DNA of 60,168 nucleotides from Candidatus Gastranaerophilales bacterium (GTDB lineage: Bacteria; Cyanobacteriota; Vampirovibrionia; Gastranaerophilales; Gastranaerophilaceae): positions 1 through 60,168 of the forward strand of contig CALUWE010000009.1 in NCBI GenBank assembly GCA_944324425.1, read 5' to 3'. Shown piece by piece: positions 9,010 through 18,041 of the stretch. Both the position numbers and the translations under genes were made by a program. The notes below the pieces were generated by a model. It was not told the origin of the DNA, made no database searches, and worked only from the letters and a program-made list of their open reading frames with translations. The first letter of the stretch is position 1; each line of letters starts with the position of its first letter.

Positions 9010-10467
9010 TTATTTTGTTAAATATTTAACAAGGCTTCTGACCATAACCCCTGTTGCCCCTTTTTGAAGCTCTGAATAGGGTTTATCAATATATGCGGTT
9101 CCTGCAATATCAATATGAAGCCATTTTTTAGATTGAGTGAAATTTTCTAAAAATCTGCCTGCAACGGATGAACCTGCATATCTTGGGCCTGTATTTTTCA
9201 TATCGGCAATATCTGATTTCAAGTTATCTTGCATATCATCAAAAATAGGCAATTGCCAAACGGGTTCTCCTGTTAATTTGCAAGTTTCGATAAATTCATC
9301 AATCATTTCTTGGTTGTTACCCATAATGCCCGTTATATTGTTACCGAGTGCCACAATGACAGCACCTGTCAGAGTTGCAATATCAATAACTTCATCGGGG
9401 TTAATAGAATCAGCATATGTTAAAACATCTGCTAAAGTCAACCTTCCTTCAGCATCCGTATTGTCTACTTCAATTGTTTTACCTGATTTTGAAATTAATA
9501 CATCACCCACTTTATAGCTTGAGCCGGATGGCATATTTTCACATAATGCAGACATAACGTGAAGTTCAATATCAGGTTTTAATTCGCAAATTGCCTTCAT
9601 AACCCCTAAAACGGTAGCGCACCCTGTCATATCCGTTTTCATGGTAAGCATTGAGCTTGGGGGTTTAATATCCAAGCCGCCTGAGTCAAAAGTGATACCC
9701 TTACCGATAAGCGCAACTTTTTTCTTCGGGTTTTCGCTTTTATATGTTAAATGAATAAATTTTGGTTCTTGAGCGCTTCCTTGCCCTACTGCAAGAAAAG
9801 CATTAAAGCCCATTTCTTTTAATTCATCTTTATTATAAACCTTAATTTCAATGCCGTAGTTTTTAGCTAAATCTGCAGCAATTTCAGAAACTTTTGTTGG
9901 CGTCATAATTTCAGCAGATTCAAAAACCAAATCTTTTGTAAAATTCATTGAATTTGAAATAATTTCTGCCATATTAATGGCTTCATCTAAATCAGAATCA
10001 TCAACTAAAGTTAAAAATTCAATGTTTTCAACCTTTTTATCTTGTTTTTTTGTTTTATATTTATCAAATTTATAATTTCCAAGGTTAATTCCTAAAGGAA
10101 CTGATGAAATAAGGCATTTTTTACAAACATTATCATTTAAAATGTGTTCAAATGAAATTATCCCGTCAGCCGCCAATTTTTGAATAGAAGAATAATTTTT
10201 AACAATCAATTCTCTTAATTTTTTAGATGTAAATTCATTGTATTTACCCAAACCCAAAGCAACGATTTTAACGCCGTTTTCAAGAGGGAAAGTTAAAAAT
10301 TCATTGAATTTACCTTCAACATTTTTTAAAACATTAGCTGAAATGACACCCAAAAACTTTTTATCAAGTTCAGTTTGAATTTCGCTTAATTCTTTTTTGT
10401 CTTCATAAAACCCTAAAACAATAAGCTTTGAATTTGTTTCAGTTGGTTTGATTTTAACTGTTTTCAT
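9010..10467 (-). CDS. pepA: Leucyl aminopeptidase (M17 family)
   Basis: This cytosolic di-metal exopeptidase removes N-terminal residues from peptides. The 485-residue protein has the N-terminal macro-like domain (1-160) and the M17 catalytic domain. Visible hallmarks are GKGITFDSGG (lysine and aspartate metal ligand), KTDMTGCATVLG and the family signature NTDAEGRLTLADVL. A terminator follows the gene. It is on the same strand as trmFO, about 37 bases downstream of it, so the two could share a transcript. Confidence 0.96.
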   Translation of the reverse strand: MKTVKIKPTETNSKLIVLGFYEDKKELSEIQTELDKKFLGVISANVLKNVEGKFNEFLTFPLENGVKIVALGLGKYNEFTSKKLRELIVKNYSSIQKLAADGIISFEHILNDNVCKKCLISSVPLGINLGNYKFDKYKTKKQDKKVENIEFLTLVDDSDLDEAINMAEIISNSMNFTKDLVFESAEIMTPTKVSEIAADLAKNYGIEIKVYNKDELKEMGFNAFLAVGQGSAQEPKFIHLTYKSENPKKKVALIGKGITFDSGGLDIKPPSSMLTMKTDMTGCATVLGVMKAICELKPDIELHVMSALCENMPSGSSYKVGDVLISKSGKTIEVDNTDAEGRLTLADVLTYADSINPDEVIDIATLTGAVIVALGNNITGIMGNNQEMIDEFIETCKLTGEPVWQLPIFDDMQDNLKSDIADMKNTGPRYAGSSVAGRFLENFTQSKKWLHIDIAGTAYIDKPYSELQKGATGVMVRSLVKYLTK

Positions 10468-10504
10468 AAAGCTAAAAACTCCTTTTTTAAATTTATAAAT
10501 TGAG

Positions 10505-11830
10505 TTATAGCATATTTTTTAATTCTTGAATACAACTAATTGAGCGATTTGCAAGAAGCGAATTTTTCGCTTTTTTATCCTTCCTTATTTTTTTATCAAG
10601 TTCAATAGGAGCTACAATTCCCCAATTTGAATTAACGGGCTGCAAATTTTTATGCCCAACATATGTTATATAATCAATTAAAGCGCCAAGCATTGTTTTA
10701 TTATCAAGCTCAATTAAAGGTTCATTTTTAATTAGGCGGTAAGCATTAATTGCAGCAAAAAGCCCCGTTGCAATAGATTCATTATACCCTTCAACCCCTG
10801 TAATTTGCCCTGCAAAAAATAAATTCGGGTTAAATTTTGTTTGAAGGGTTTTAGATAAAAGTTTGGGGCTATTAATAAAGCAATTAGCGTGCATAACGCC
10901 ATATCTGACAATTTCAGCGTTTTCTAACCCGGGGATTGATTGAATCATTTTCTTTTGTTCGCCCCATTTTAAATTAGTTTGAAAACCAACTAAATTGTAT
11001 AGTTCAGCTTCTTTATCATCTTGTCTTAATTGAACAACCGCATAGAATTGTTGTTTTTTAAATTCGGTTTTAATTCTTTTATCAAACAAGCCGACAGGTT
11101 TCATCGGCCCAAACCTTAAAGTATCAACTCCCCTTTTTGCCATAACTTCAACAGGCATGCACCCTTCAAAAAATTTTGCTTCGAAATTTTTAAGCTCAAT
11201 GGTTTCTGCCGTTGTTAAAATTTCATAAAATTTTTCATATTCTTCTTTTGTCATTGGGCAATTAATAAAATCGGCATCTCCTTTGTCCCATCTTGAAGCA
11301 TAAAATGCTTTATCAAAATTAATTGAACTTTTTTTCACAATAGGAGCAACGGCATCATAAAAGCTGAAATTGCTTGAACCTGTTTTTTTGATAATGTCAT
11401 CTGCTAAATTTTTGCTTGTCAGAGGCCCTGTTGCAATAATGTTAATACCGTTATCAGGCAATTCTACAATTTCATTTTCAATAAAATTTATATTCGGGTG
11501 GTTTTTTATAATGTCGGTTATTTTTTTAGAAAAACCAAACCTGTCTATTGATAGGCTGTTCCCTGATGGAACGGAATTTAAAAAAGCTTCTTTAATTAAG
11601 GTTGAACCTAAAAGTTTCATTTCTTCTTTTAATAAGCCTGAAGCGCTTGTTATATCAATAGCTCCCAGTGAATTTGAACAAACAAATTCTGCGCAATAAC
11701 CTGTTTTATGCGCCCCTGTTGTTTTATTCGGACGCATTTCAATTAAATCTACTTTAATTCCCCTGTCTGCAAGGTATATGGCAGCTTCTGAACCTGCTAA
11801 ACCTGCACCGATTACAGTAATTTTTTCCAT
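10505..11830 (-). CDS. trmFO: Methylenetetrahydrofolate--tRNA-(uracil-54-C5)-methyltransferase
   Basis: TrmFO makes ribothymidine at position 54 of tRNA, using methylenetetrahydrofolate as carbon donor and FADH2 as reductant. The 441-residue sequence begins with the FAD-binding fold (GAGLAGSEAAIYLADRGIKV). It has the GidA-like motif GCMPVEVMAKRGVDTLRFGP and the C-terminal FAD contact region GVEGYNESIATGLFAAINAYR. It is divergent from rlmN with only 11 bases between start codons, so each promoter must lie in or next to the other gene. Confidence 0.96.
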   Translation of the reverse strand: MEKITVIGAGLAGSEAAIYLADRGIKVDLIEMRPNKTTGAHKTGYCAEFVCSNSLGAIDITSASGLLKEEMKLLGSTLIKEAFLNSVPSGNSLSIDRFGFSKKITDIIKNHPNINFIENEIVELPDNGINIIATGPLTSKNLADDIIKKTGSSNFSFYDAVAPIVKKSSINFDKAFYASRWDKGDADFINCPMTKEEYEKFYEILTTAETIELKNFEAKFFEGCMPVEVMAKRGVDTLRFGPMKPVGLFDKRIKTEFKKQQFYAVVQLRQDDKEAELYNLVGFQTNLKWGEQKKMIQSIPGLENAEIVRYGVMHANCFINSPKLLSKTLQTKFNPNLFFAGQITGVEGYNESIATGLFAAINAYRLIKNEPLIELDNKTMLGALIDYITYVGHKNLQPVNSNWGIVAPIELDKKIRKDKKAKNSLLANRSISCIQELKNML

Positions 11831-11841
11831 AAAAATATTTT

Positions 11842-12903
11842 ATGTTAAAATCACAGGATATGGAAGAAAAAATTGTTTTAGCAAAATTAAATGAAGATGA
11901 GCTCATGAATTTTTTGTTATCTTTAGATGACAAAAAGTTTAGAGCAAAACAAATTATAAATTGGATTTATAATAAATCGGCATCAACATTTGATGAGATG
12001 ACCGATGTTAAAAAAGAATTAAGAGAAAAATTAAATGAAATAGCCAAAATAACGGATGTTAAAATTAAAACAAAACAAGTAAGTAAAGATGGCACTATTA
12101 AATATCTTCTTGAATATAATGACGGCAACGTTGCAGAATGTGTTTTAATGAGGTTTGATAACAGGGGCAACTTAACCGCTTGCTTAAGCTCTCAAATAGG
12201 CTGCCCCATGGGCTGCATTTTCTGCGCAACGGGGAAAAGAGGTTTTATAAGGAATATGGCACCTTATGAAATTATAGAGCAAATTTTAACCATTCAAAGA
12301 GACACAAAATTAAAAGTTACAAATGTTGTTTTTATGGGGCAAGGGGAACCTTTTTTAAATTTTGAAAATGTTAATGAGGCAATAAAAATTTTAAATGATA
12401 AATTGCAAATTGGAATAAGAAGAATAACGGTTTCAACTTGCGGCATAGTTCCAAAAATTAAAGAAATTGCAGAGAAAGAATTAATCCCAACCCTTGCAAT
12501 TTCCCTTCATGCGCCAACAACTGCTTTAAGGCAAAAAATCATGCCTGTTGAAAAAAAATATAATTTAGAAGAACTAAAAAATGCTCTTAAATTTTATATA
12601 GAAAAAACAGGCAAAAGGGTTACCTTGGAATACATTTTAATCGGCAAAATGACGGATACAAAAGAATGCGCCTTAGAACTTTCAAAATATATAAAAGATA
12701 TTAAATGCAATATAAATTTAATTCCTTATAACCCTGTTGAGAATTTAGGGGAAGAATATAAAAAACCGACTAAAAAAGATATGATGTTATTTAAGTATAT
12801 TTTGGAAGCCTCGGGCAAAAAGGTAACCATTCGCCTTGAAAGAGGGGCGGATATAGACGCTGCCTGCGGCCAATTGGCAGGAAAAAAAAAATTAAGGGGC
12901 TAA
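11842..12903 (+). CDS. rlmN: Dual-specificity 23S rRNA/tRNA (adenine-C2)-methyltransferase
   Basis: RlmN is a radical-SAM enzyme that methylates A2503 of 23S rRNA and A37 of some tRNAs. At 353 residues it is full length. It has the N-terminal accessory domain (FRAKQIINWIY), the cluster motif CPMGCIFCATG and the SAM-binding GQGEPFLNF. Its C-terminal end contains the cysteine that carries the transient methyl group (DAACGQL). The start is uncertain. An ATG at 11,860 (protein starting MEEKIVLAKL) is equally possible and would put TGTTAAAAT at 11,843-11,851 in place as an extended -10. Neither start has a well-spaced ribosome binding site. Confidence 0.95.
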   Translation: MLKSQDMEEKIVLAKLNEDELMNFLLSLDDKKFRAKQIINWIYNKSASTFDEMTDVKKELREKLNEIAKITDVKIKTKQVSKDGTIKYLLEYNDGNVAECVLMRFDNRGNLTACLSSQIGCPMGCIFCATGKRGFIRNMAPYEIIEQILTIQRDTKLKVTNVVFMGQGEPFLNFENVNEAIKILNDKLQIGIRRITVSTCGIVPKIKEIAEKELIPTLAISLHAPTTALRQKIMPVEKKYNLEELKNALKFYIEKTGKRVTLEYILIGKMTDTKECALELSKYIKDIKCNINLIPYNPVENLGEEYKKPTKKDMMLFKYILEASGKKVTIRLERGADIDAACGQLAGKKKLRG

Positions 12904-12920
12904 ATTAAGCCCCCTTTTTT
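12894..12920. terminator. Terminator between rlmN and glgA (convergent)
   Basis: AAGGGGC at the rlmN stop pairs with the GCCCCC run at 12,909-12,914 and is followed by six T residues. It ends rlmN and sits between the two converging genes. Confidence 0.75.
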
Positions 12921-12924
12921 AAAT

Positions 12925-14559
12925 TTATTTATTTAAAAGTTTTTTGAATAAATCAACATATTCTTTAGCGGAATCATCCCAAGTGAATTTTGAATTTATG
13001 GCATTTTTCTTTAACAATTCAAAATCATCTTTTCTGTCATAATATGTCCAAACACCGTTTTTAATTTCATCTACCATAGATTTAGCATCATACGTTAAAA
13101 ATTTAAAACCGTTTGCTTTTTCGTTTGGATATGAAATAACAGTATCATCAAGCCCGCCTGTTGCACGAACAATCGGAATTGAACCATATTTCATTGCAAT
13201 CATTTGGCTGATTCCGCAAGGTTCAAATAAAGAAGGCATTAAGAATAAATCTGACCCTTTATAGATTGTTTCAGACAGTTCGGGTTTAAAATCTATCCAT
13301 GCTCTCATATTGTTTGAATTATTCGAACACCAAATAAGCATATTTTGGTATCCGTTATCCCCTGTTCCTAAGAAAACAAAATCAGCCGGAATATTCATCA
13401 AATCAAACTTTGCAAAATCAATTAAATCAAGCCCTTTTTGATATACAAGCCTTGATATAAAGGCAACAAGCGGTCTATCAGGGTTATTTGGCAAACCAAA
13501 AAGTTTTTGAACTTCTTTTTTATATTTTGCCTTGTCCTTTAAATTAAATTTTTTATCATAGTAAGTGCCGTTTAATATACCTTTGATTTTATTTGTTTGC
13601 CCCCTTAGCGTATAATCCATACCTTCGCCCATTTCAGAGCCTAAAATTTCATTTGCATATCTTGGGGAAACCGTTGTAATAAAATCGGAACAATATATTG
13701 CACCTTTTACCCAGTTAACTTTACCGTAGTGTTCAACACAGTTATCATACCAAACGTTATCCCATCTCATATTTGCAAAATCTATAATTTCTTTTTCACA
13801 AGAACCCTGATAAGCTAAATTGTGGATTGTAAAAATGGATTTTGTACCTTTATAAAATTCATCAAATTTATAATTTGTTTTAAGGTAAACGGGAATCATG
13901 GCTGTGTGCCAATCGTTTGCTTGAATAATATCGGGTTTAAAGTTTAAAAGCTTTGCGTACTCTAAAATAGCGAGAGAAAATGAAACATACCTTTGTTGTT
14001 CATACATTTCATCCACCCACATGGGATAAACCACATTAAAACAAGAAAAATATTTTGGGTTATCAACAAAAAAGATATTTATATTTTTTGATTTTGGGTG
14101 TTTTGCCATTTTTAATTTAAAAATGTGTTCTGTGTGCCCCATTGAAATTTTTAGCTCAGAATTTGGAAGCTCAACAATTCCCCATTTTTCTTGGTCAATG
14201 CAGCCATATAAAGGGGTAAACACGGCAACTTCACACCCTTCTTTTTCTAAAAAAGGAGGCAGTTCCCCTGCAACATCAGCTAGGCCGCCAACTTTTGAAA
14301 ACGGGGCAACTTCGCTTGAAGCTATTAAAACTTTAATTTTTGATGAAACATTTTTATCTTTTACAGAGGCTTTTTTTTCTGATGTTTTAGTTTTTTTCTC
14401 TTTTTTTTCAGGGGTTTTTGTTGAAGATGTTTTTTTGCTTGCAGTCTTGCTTTCGGCAGTTTTTTTAACCTCTTCTTTTTTTGCGGAAGCTTTTTTTGCT
14501 GCTTGTGCACTTGCGGCTTTTTTCTTTTCGTCAGCGGTTAATTTAATGGTGAGTACCAT
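12925..14559 (-). CDS. glgA: Glycogen synthase (ADP-glucose, GT5) with basic N-terminal extension
   Basis: GlgA transfers glucose from ADP-glucose to a growing alpha-1,4-glucan. The GT5 core starts at residue ~74 (IKVLIASSEVAPFSKVGGLADVAGELP, with the KVGGL substrate loop) and runs through the GT-B fold to EPCGISQMIAMKYGSIPIV. The first ~73 residues are unusual for the family: a low-complexity stretch of Lys, Ala, Ser, Thr and Glu. It is genuinely translated if the start is right, and a perfect TAAGGAGG ribosome binding site five to seven bases before the ATG supports that. The site overlaps the stop of ruvA, so ruvA and glgA form an operon. The extension could be a disordered targeting or glycogen-binding tail; its role is unknown. 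Confidence 0.93.
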   Translation of the reverse strand: MVLTIKLTADEKKKAASAQAAKKASAKKEEVKKTAESKTASKKTSSTKTPEKKEKKTKTSEKKASVKDKNVSSKIKVLIASSEVAPFSKVGGLADVAGELPPFLEKEGCEVAVFTPLYGCIDQEKWGIVELPNSELKISMGHTEHIFKLKMAKHPKSKNINIFFVDNPKYFSCFNVVYPMWVDEMYEQQRYVSFSLAILEYAKLLNFKPDIIQANDWHTAMIPVYLKTNYKFDEFYKGTKSIFTIHNLAYQGSCEKEIIDFANMRWDNVWYDNCVEHYGKVNWVKGAIYCSDFITTVSPRYANEILGSEMGEGMDYTLRGQTNKIKGILNGTYYDKKFNLKDKAKYKKEVQKLFGLPNNPDRPLVAFISRLVYQKGLDLIDFAKFDLMNIPADFVFLGTGDNGYQNMLIWCSNNSNNMRAWIDFKPELSETIYKGSDLFLMPSLFEPCGISQMIAMKYGSIPIVRATGGLDDTVISYPNEKANGFKFLTYDAKSMVDEIKNGVWTYYDRKDDFELLKKNAINSKFTWDDSAKEYVDLFKKLLNK

Positions 14560-14568
14560 ATTTCCTCC

Positions 14569-15180
14569 TTATATATTCGATAACATTGATAATGCTTCTT
14601 TCAATATATCTTCAGATGTTTTGGCATTTTTATTTTTTAGTGCAAATTCAATTGCTTTTGTATATTCGTTGGGGTTATATCCTAAAGATTGAAGAATTGT
14701 TTGAACATCTTCAATAATATCTGGCGCTATGTCTTGAGCGTTAATTTTACCTCTCACAATTTCAGATACCGTTTGTTTTTGGGTTAATTTGCCTTTTAAT
14801 TCCAAAATTATTTTTTGAGCTAATTTTGGGCCAACACCTTTTGCTCTTGAAATAGATTTATAATCTTCAGATATAACATAATCAACAAGTTCAGACCCAG
14901 AAAATTCATCCAGCAAGGTTAGTGCAACTTTTGTACCGATACCTGAAACGGACGTTAAAATATCAAAAATGGTTCTATCTTCTTTTTGTTTGAACCCTGC
15001 CAATAACATAGCGTCTTCTTTATGGATTAATTTTGTATAAACGGTAACTTTTGCACCGATTTCGCCAAAAAGAGAAATTGTTCTTTTATTTGTTAAAATT
15101 GAATACCCGATTCCGTTATTTTCAACAACAATCGTGTTTTCGCCCGTATATACCAATTCGCCTTTAATGTAGTCAAACAT
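14569..15180 (-). CDS. ruvA: Holliday junction branch migration complex subunit RuvA
   Basis: RuvA binds four-way DNA junctions as a tetramer and loads the RuvB motor. The 203-residue protein has the N-terminal OB fold (MFDYIKGELVYTGENTIVVE), the helix-hairpin-helix region (LTSVSGIGTKVALTLLDEF and RAKGVGPKLAQKIILELK) and the C-terminal RuvB-contact domain (ALKNKNAKTSEDILKEAL). Its stop codon overlaps the ribosome binding site of glgA. ruvB is not in the window. Confidence 0.96.
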   Translation of the reverse strand: MFDYIKGELVYTGENTIVVENNGIGYSILTNKRTISLFGEIGAKVTVYTKLIHKEDAMLLAGFKQKEDRTIFDILTSVSGIGTKVALTLLDEFSGSELVDYVISEDYKSISRAKGVGPKLAQKIILELKGKLTQKQTVSEIVRGKINAQDIAPDIIEDVQTILQSLGYNPNEYTKAIEFALKNKNAKTSEDILKEALSMLSNI

Positions 15181-15255
15181 ATAAGGATTATAATATAAAA
15201 TTTACAACTTAGCTAAAAAAGAATAAAATTAAATTAATAAATTTTGGAGAAAAAT

Positions 15256-16176
15256 ATGAAAGTTTATAGCAACCTTATAGAGCTTATCGGCTCAACCCCC
15301 CTTGTTGAATTGCATAATTTTAAAAAGCACTTCAACTTAAATTCAAAAATAATTGCAAAAATTGAAAGCTTTAACCCCGGGGGGTCCGCCAAAGACAGAG
15401 TTGCTCTAAAAATGGTTGAAGAAGCTGAGAAAAAAGGGTTAATTAAAAAAGGCGGCACAATAATTGAGCCTACAAGCGGAAATACAGGGATAGGCCTTGC
15501 CATGGTTGCTGCAATTAAAGGATATAAAGTAATTTTGACCATGCCGGATACTATGAGTGAAGAGAGAAGAAAACTTTTAAAAGCTTATGGGGCAGAACTT
15601 ATTTTAACGGATGGCAAACTTGGAATGCAAGGTGCGGTTGAAAAAGCATTTGAACTTTTAAAAACAACCGAAAATGCTTTTATTCCCTCACAATTTACAA
15701 ACCAAGATAACCCAAAAAGCCACTTTGAAACAACAGGCCCTGAAATTTGGGAAGATATGGACGGCAAAATTGATATTTTTATTGCAAGTATTGGAACAGG
15801 GGGCACGCTAACGGGGACAGGCAAATTTTTAAAATCAAAAAACCCTGAAATTAAAGTTATTGGTGTTGAGCCGTATTCATCCCCGCTGTTAACAAAAAAT
15901 GTTGCAGGCCCTCATAAAATTCAAGGAATTGGCGCTAATTTTATCCCTGAAACCTTAGATAAAACGGTTTATGATGAAATTATTGATATAAAAGATGAAG
16001 ATGCAATAAATATGTGTGCTTTTATTGCAAAAAATGAAGGTTTACTTGTGGGTATTTCAAGCGGAGCGGTTTTAGCTGCAGCAGTTGAAGCAAGTAAAAA
16101 ATATGAAAACAAGAACATTGTAGTTCTTTTACCCGATACCGGCGAAAGATATTTAACATCTGATATGTTTAACTAA
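15256..16176 (+). CDS. cysK: Cysteine synthase (O-acetylserine sulfhydrylase)
   Basis: CysK is a PLP enzyme that makes L-cysteine from O-acetylserine and sulfide. The protein is 306 residues when started at the ATG at 15,256, chosen because TTTGGAGAAAAAT just before it is an evident ribosome binding site; an in-frame TTG at 15,244 falls inside that site. The PLP lysine is K46 in NPGGSAKDRVA, the substrate loop is TSGNTG, and the phosphate loop is GTGGTLTGTGKF. It overlaps the convergent FHIPEP-like gene by four bases. Confidence 0.95.
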   Translation: MKVYSNLIELIGSTPLVELHNFKKHFNLNSKIIAKIESFNPGGSAKDRVALKMVEEAEKKGLIKKGGTIIEPTSGNTGIGLAMVAAIKGYKVILTMPDTMSEERRKLLKAYGAELILTDGKLGMQGAVEKAFELLKTTENAFIPSQFTNQDNPKSHFETTGPEIWEDMDGKIDIFIASIGTGGTLTGTGKFLKSKNPEIKVIGVEPYSSPLLTKNVAGPHKIQGIGANFIPETLDKTVYDEIIDIKDEDAINMCAFIAKNEGLLVGISSGAVLAAAVEASKKYENKNIVVLLPDTGERYLTSDMFN

Positions 16177-17621
16177 ATTTTGCCTAAAATTTTAAGTTCA
16201 AATTCGGGGGCAATTTCATCAAAGCTGATTGTCGGAATATCCATAAAAAGTTGTGAAACAAGAGCAAAAACAACAGCTCTTAAATGGCTTGGCACAACCA
16301 AAACAACCGATTTTTCATAAGATAATTCGGCAATTTTTTTCACCATTTCTTCAAATTGAAGCCCGTCAATTTTAACAATTGAATCCCCATCATCAGGTTC
16401 AACGGCATTTTCTTCCAATGCCGAAATTAATTCATCAGAAAGTTCATAAGCTTCAATCTCTTTATCTTTGTTACTTATAGACCAACAAATTTGACGGGAT
16501 AGAGAAATTCTTAATTTTTCAAGCAAATCGGCTTTTGAATTGTCATCCGCAAAATCGTTTATTTTTTCAAAAACATAAATAACGTCTTTAACGCTTATTC
16601 TTTCCCTGATTAAAGAACAAAAGATATATTTTAATTCACCGATTGAAATAAAATCGCCCAAAATTGTATCGATAATTAACGGGTTATTATCGGAAACAAT
16701 TTCAATATAGCGGTTCATATCTGAATAGTTGAATATTTCATGAACATGCTTAATTGAAAAATATTTCAAGCACTTTGCAATGAATTCATTGGGGTCTAAC
16801 CCTTGAACCCAATAATCTTTTGTATATTCATCTTTTATCCATACAATTTGTCTTGAATTTGTCGGGTCAACTTCCATAACCGATTCGGGCGGAAATTCAT
16901 CCATATTAAGCTCGTCCGCATAAAAAGCCCTGTAATCAGGGTATGCAAAACCTGATGCAACGGGAACACCATGAACATTTATGGTAAATGCGTTGTCTTC
17001 AAGCTCGCTGTGCTCTAAAAATTGAACTTTAGGAATAATATATCCTAATTCTTTTGTTAATTCCTGCCTTGTTTTAATTGTTTGGGATAAAAGATTTTTT
17101 TCACGGTAGGGGTCGTTAAGAGAATAGTTTTCTTCGCTTAATGAAATTGATAACCTTTCTTCGCCCAAATTAGCAGCCATTTTGGATGGCGATAACAAAC
17201 TTTTTAACTGTTTTTTAAGAGAATTCAGCCTGTCTACTTCTTTTGCAATTTCTTCGTTTAAAACAGCTCTTTCATCTTCTTTGGCGCCGTCTAAGAAATT
17301 TTTAATTTCGTCAATTTTTTCTCTTTTTTCTTTGATTTTCTTTTGAAAATTCAAGCAAAGTTCATAAGGCTCTTCTTTAGATGAAAACATTTTTTCCATC
17401 ATGGTTTTATAGCCTTGAATATCAATATCATCAGAATCTTCTATTTCAATTTCACGGGTGAATATAATGTTATAAACAACTTTATTGTTTAATTCCCCTT
17501 CATAAATCGAATATAAATCCCAGCCGTCTTTAGACATTGAATTTAAAACCGCCTCAACGGAAGCAAGGTCATCAGTCGGTGCAGATTTAATACAAAATTC
17601 TTGTCGTTGTCCTCTAATCAT
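16173..17621 (-). CDS. Soluble FHIPEP-type (FlhA/SctV cytoplasmic domain) protein with DUF4177-like head
   Basis: The C-terminal ~325 residues (158-482) match, in order, the cytoplasmic domain of the type III export-gate protein FlhA/SctV. I can see LLSQTIKTRQELTKELGYII, INVHGVPVASGF, IVWI, IKHVHEIFNYSDMN, LGDFISIGELKYIFCSLIRE, RISVKDVIYVFEKI, LRISLSRQI and the terminal SFDEIAPEFELKILG. In flagella and injectisomes this domain forms a nonameric ring that docks export substrates and chaperones. Here the usual N-terminal membrane half is absent, and no hydrophobic helix is present. In its place are a ~60-residue DUF4177-like module (DGWDLYSIYEGELNNKVVYN, 32-51) and a coiled coil (~90-145). No other type III export gene is in the window. 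It may be a repurposed ring-forming scaffold or an adaptor for a distant export gate. Assignment to the fold is firm; function is inference. Confidence 0.8.
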   Translation of the reverse strand: MIRGQRQEFCIKSAPTDDLASVEAVLNSMSKDGWDLYSIYEGELNNKVVYNIIFTREIEIEDSDDIDIQGYKTMMEKMFSSKEEPYELCLNFQKKIKEKREKIDEIKNFLDGAKEDERAVLNEEIAKEVDRLNSLKKQLKSLLSPSKMAANLGEERLSISLSEENYSLNDPYREKNLLSQTIKTRQELTKELGYIIPKVQFLEHSELEDNAFTINVHGVPVASGFAYPDYRAFYADELNMDEFPPESVMEVDPTNSRQIVWIKDEYTKDYWVQGLDPNEFIAKCLKYFSIKHVHEIFNYSDMNRYIEIVSDNNPLIIDTILGDFISIGELKYIFCSLIRERISVKDVIYVFEKINDFADDNSKADLLEKLRISLSRQICWSISNKDKEIEAYELSDELISALEENAVEPDDGDSIVKIDGLQFEEMVKKIAELSYEKSVVLVVPSHLRAVVFALVSQLFMDIPTISFDEIAPEFELKILGKI

Positions 17622-17678
17622 ATTCTAATTTTAACATAGAAATTATATTTTTTTATAACTTTATGATAGAATTTTTTT

Positions 17679-18038
17679 ATGTTTGAAGTCAGAATTGAAA
17701 CAAGTTTTTCATCAGCACACCACCTTTTAAATTACAAAGGCAAATGCGAAAATATGCACGGCCACAACTGGAAAGTTGAAGTAACCTTAAGGGGTGATGA
17801 ATTAGATAAATCAAACATTTTGGTTGATTTTAAGGTTCTTAAAAAATGTGTTAATGAAGTAATAGAATATTTAGATCATAAAGACATAAACGAGCTTGAA
17901 GAATTTAGGGGGGTTTCACCCAGCTCTGAAATAATTGCAAAATATATTTATGAAGAAGTTGAGAAAAAATTCCCCATAGTTTCAAGAGTAAACGTTTATG
18001 AAACACCAACATCTTGTGCAAGTTATTTTAAGGAATAG
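17679..18038 (+). CDS. queD: 6-carboxy-5,6,7,8-tetrahydropterin synthase (QueD/PTPS family)
   Basis: QueD converts 7,8-dihydroneopterin triphosphate to carboxy-tetrahydropterin in the queuosine (7-deazaguanine) pathway. The 119-residue protein carries the zinc ligands His14, His27 and His29 (SSAHHL and CENMHGHNW) and the catalytic Cys23 of the CxxxHGH signature. The C-terminal VYETPTSCASY matches the family's substrate-binding glutamate segment. It is followed three bases later by uppP, so the two are co-transcribed. queC, queE and queF are not visible here. Confidence 0.92.
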   Translation: MFEVRIETSFSSAHHLLNYKGKCENMHGHNWKVEVTLRGDELDKSNILVDFKVLKKCVNEVIEYLDHKDINELEEFRGVSPSSEIIAKYIYEEVEKKFPIVSRVNVYETPTSCASYFKE

Positions 18039-18041
18039 AAA

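Noticed and set aside
14123-14692. 189-residue plus-strand open frame opposite glgA and ruvA
   Set aside because: It is the antisense of the Lys-rich GlgA extension, giving a Phe/Ala/Ser-rich artefact with no ribosome binding site.
16173-17621. Ordinary flagellar flhA
   Set aside because: No membrane helices and no flagellar neighbours are present; the N-terminal half is replaced by a different module.
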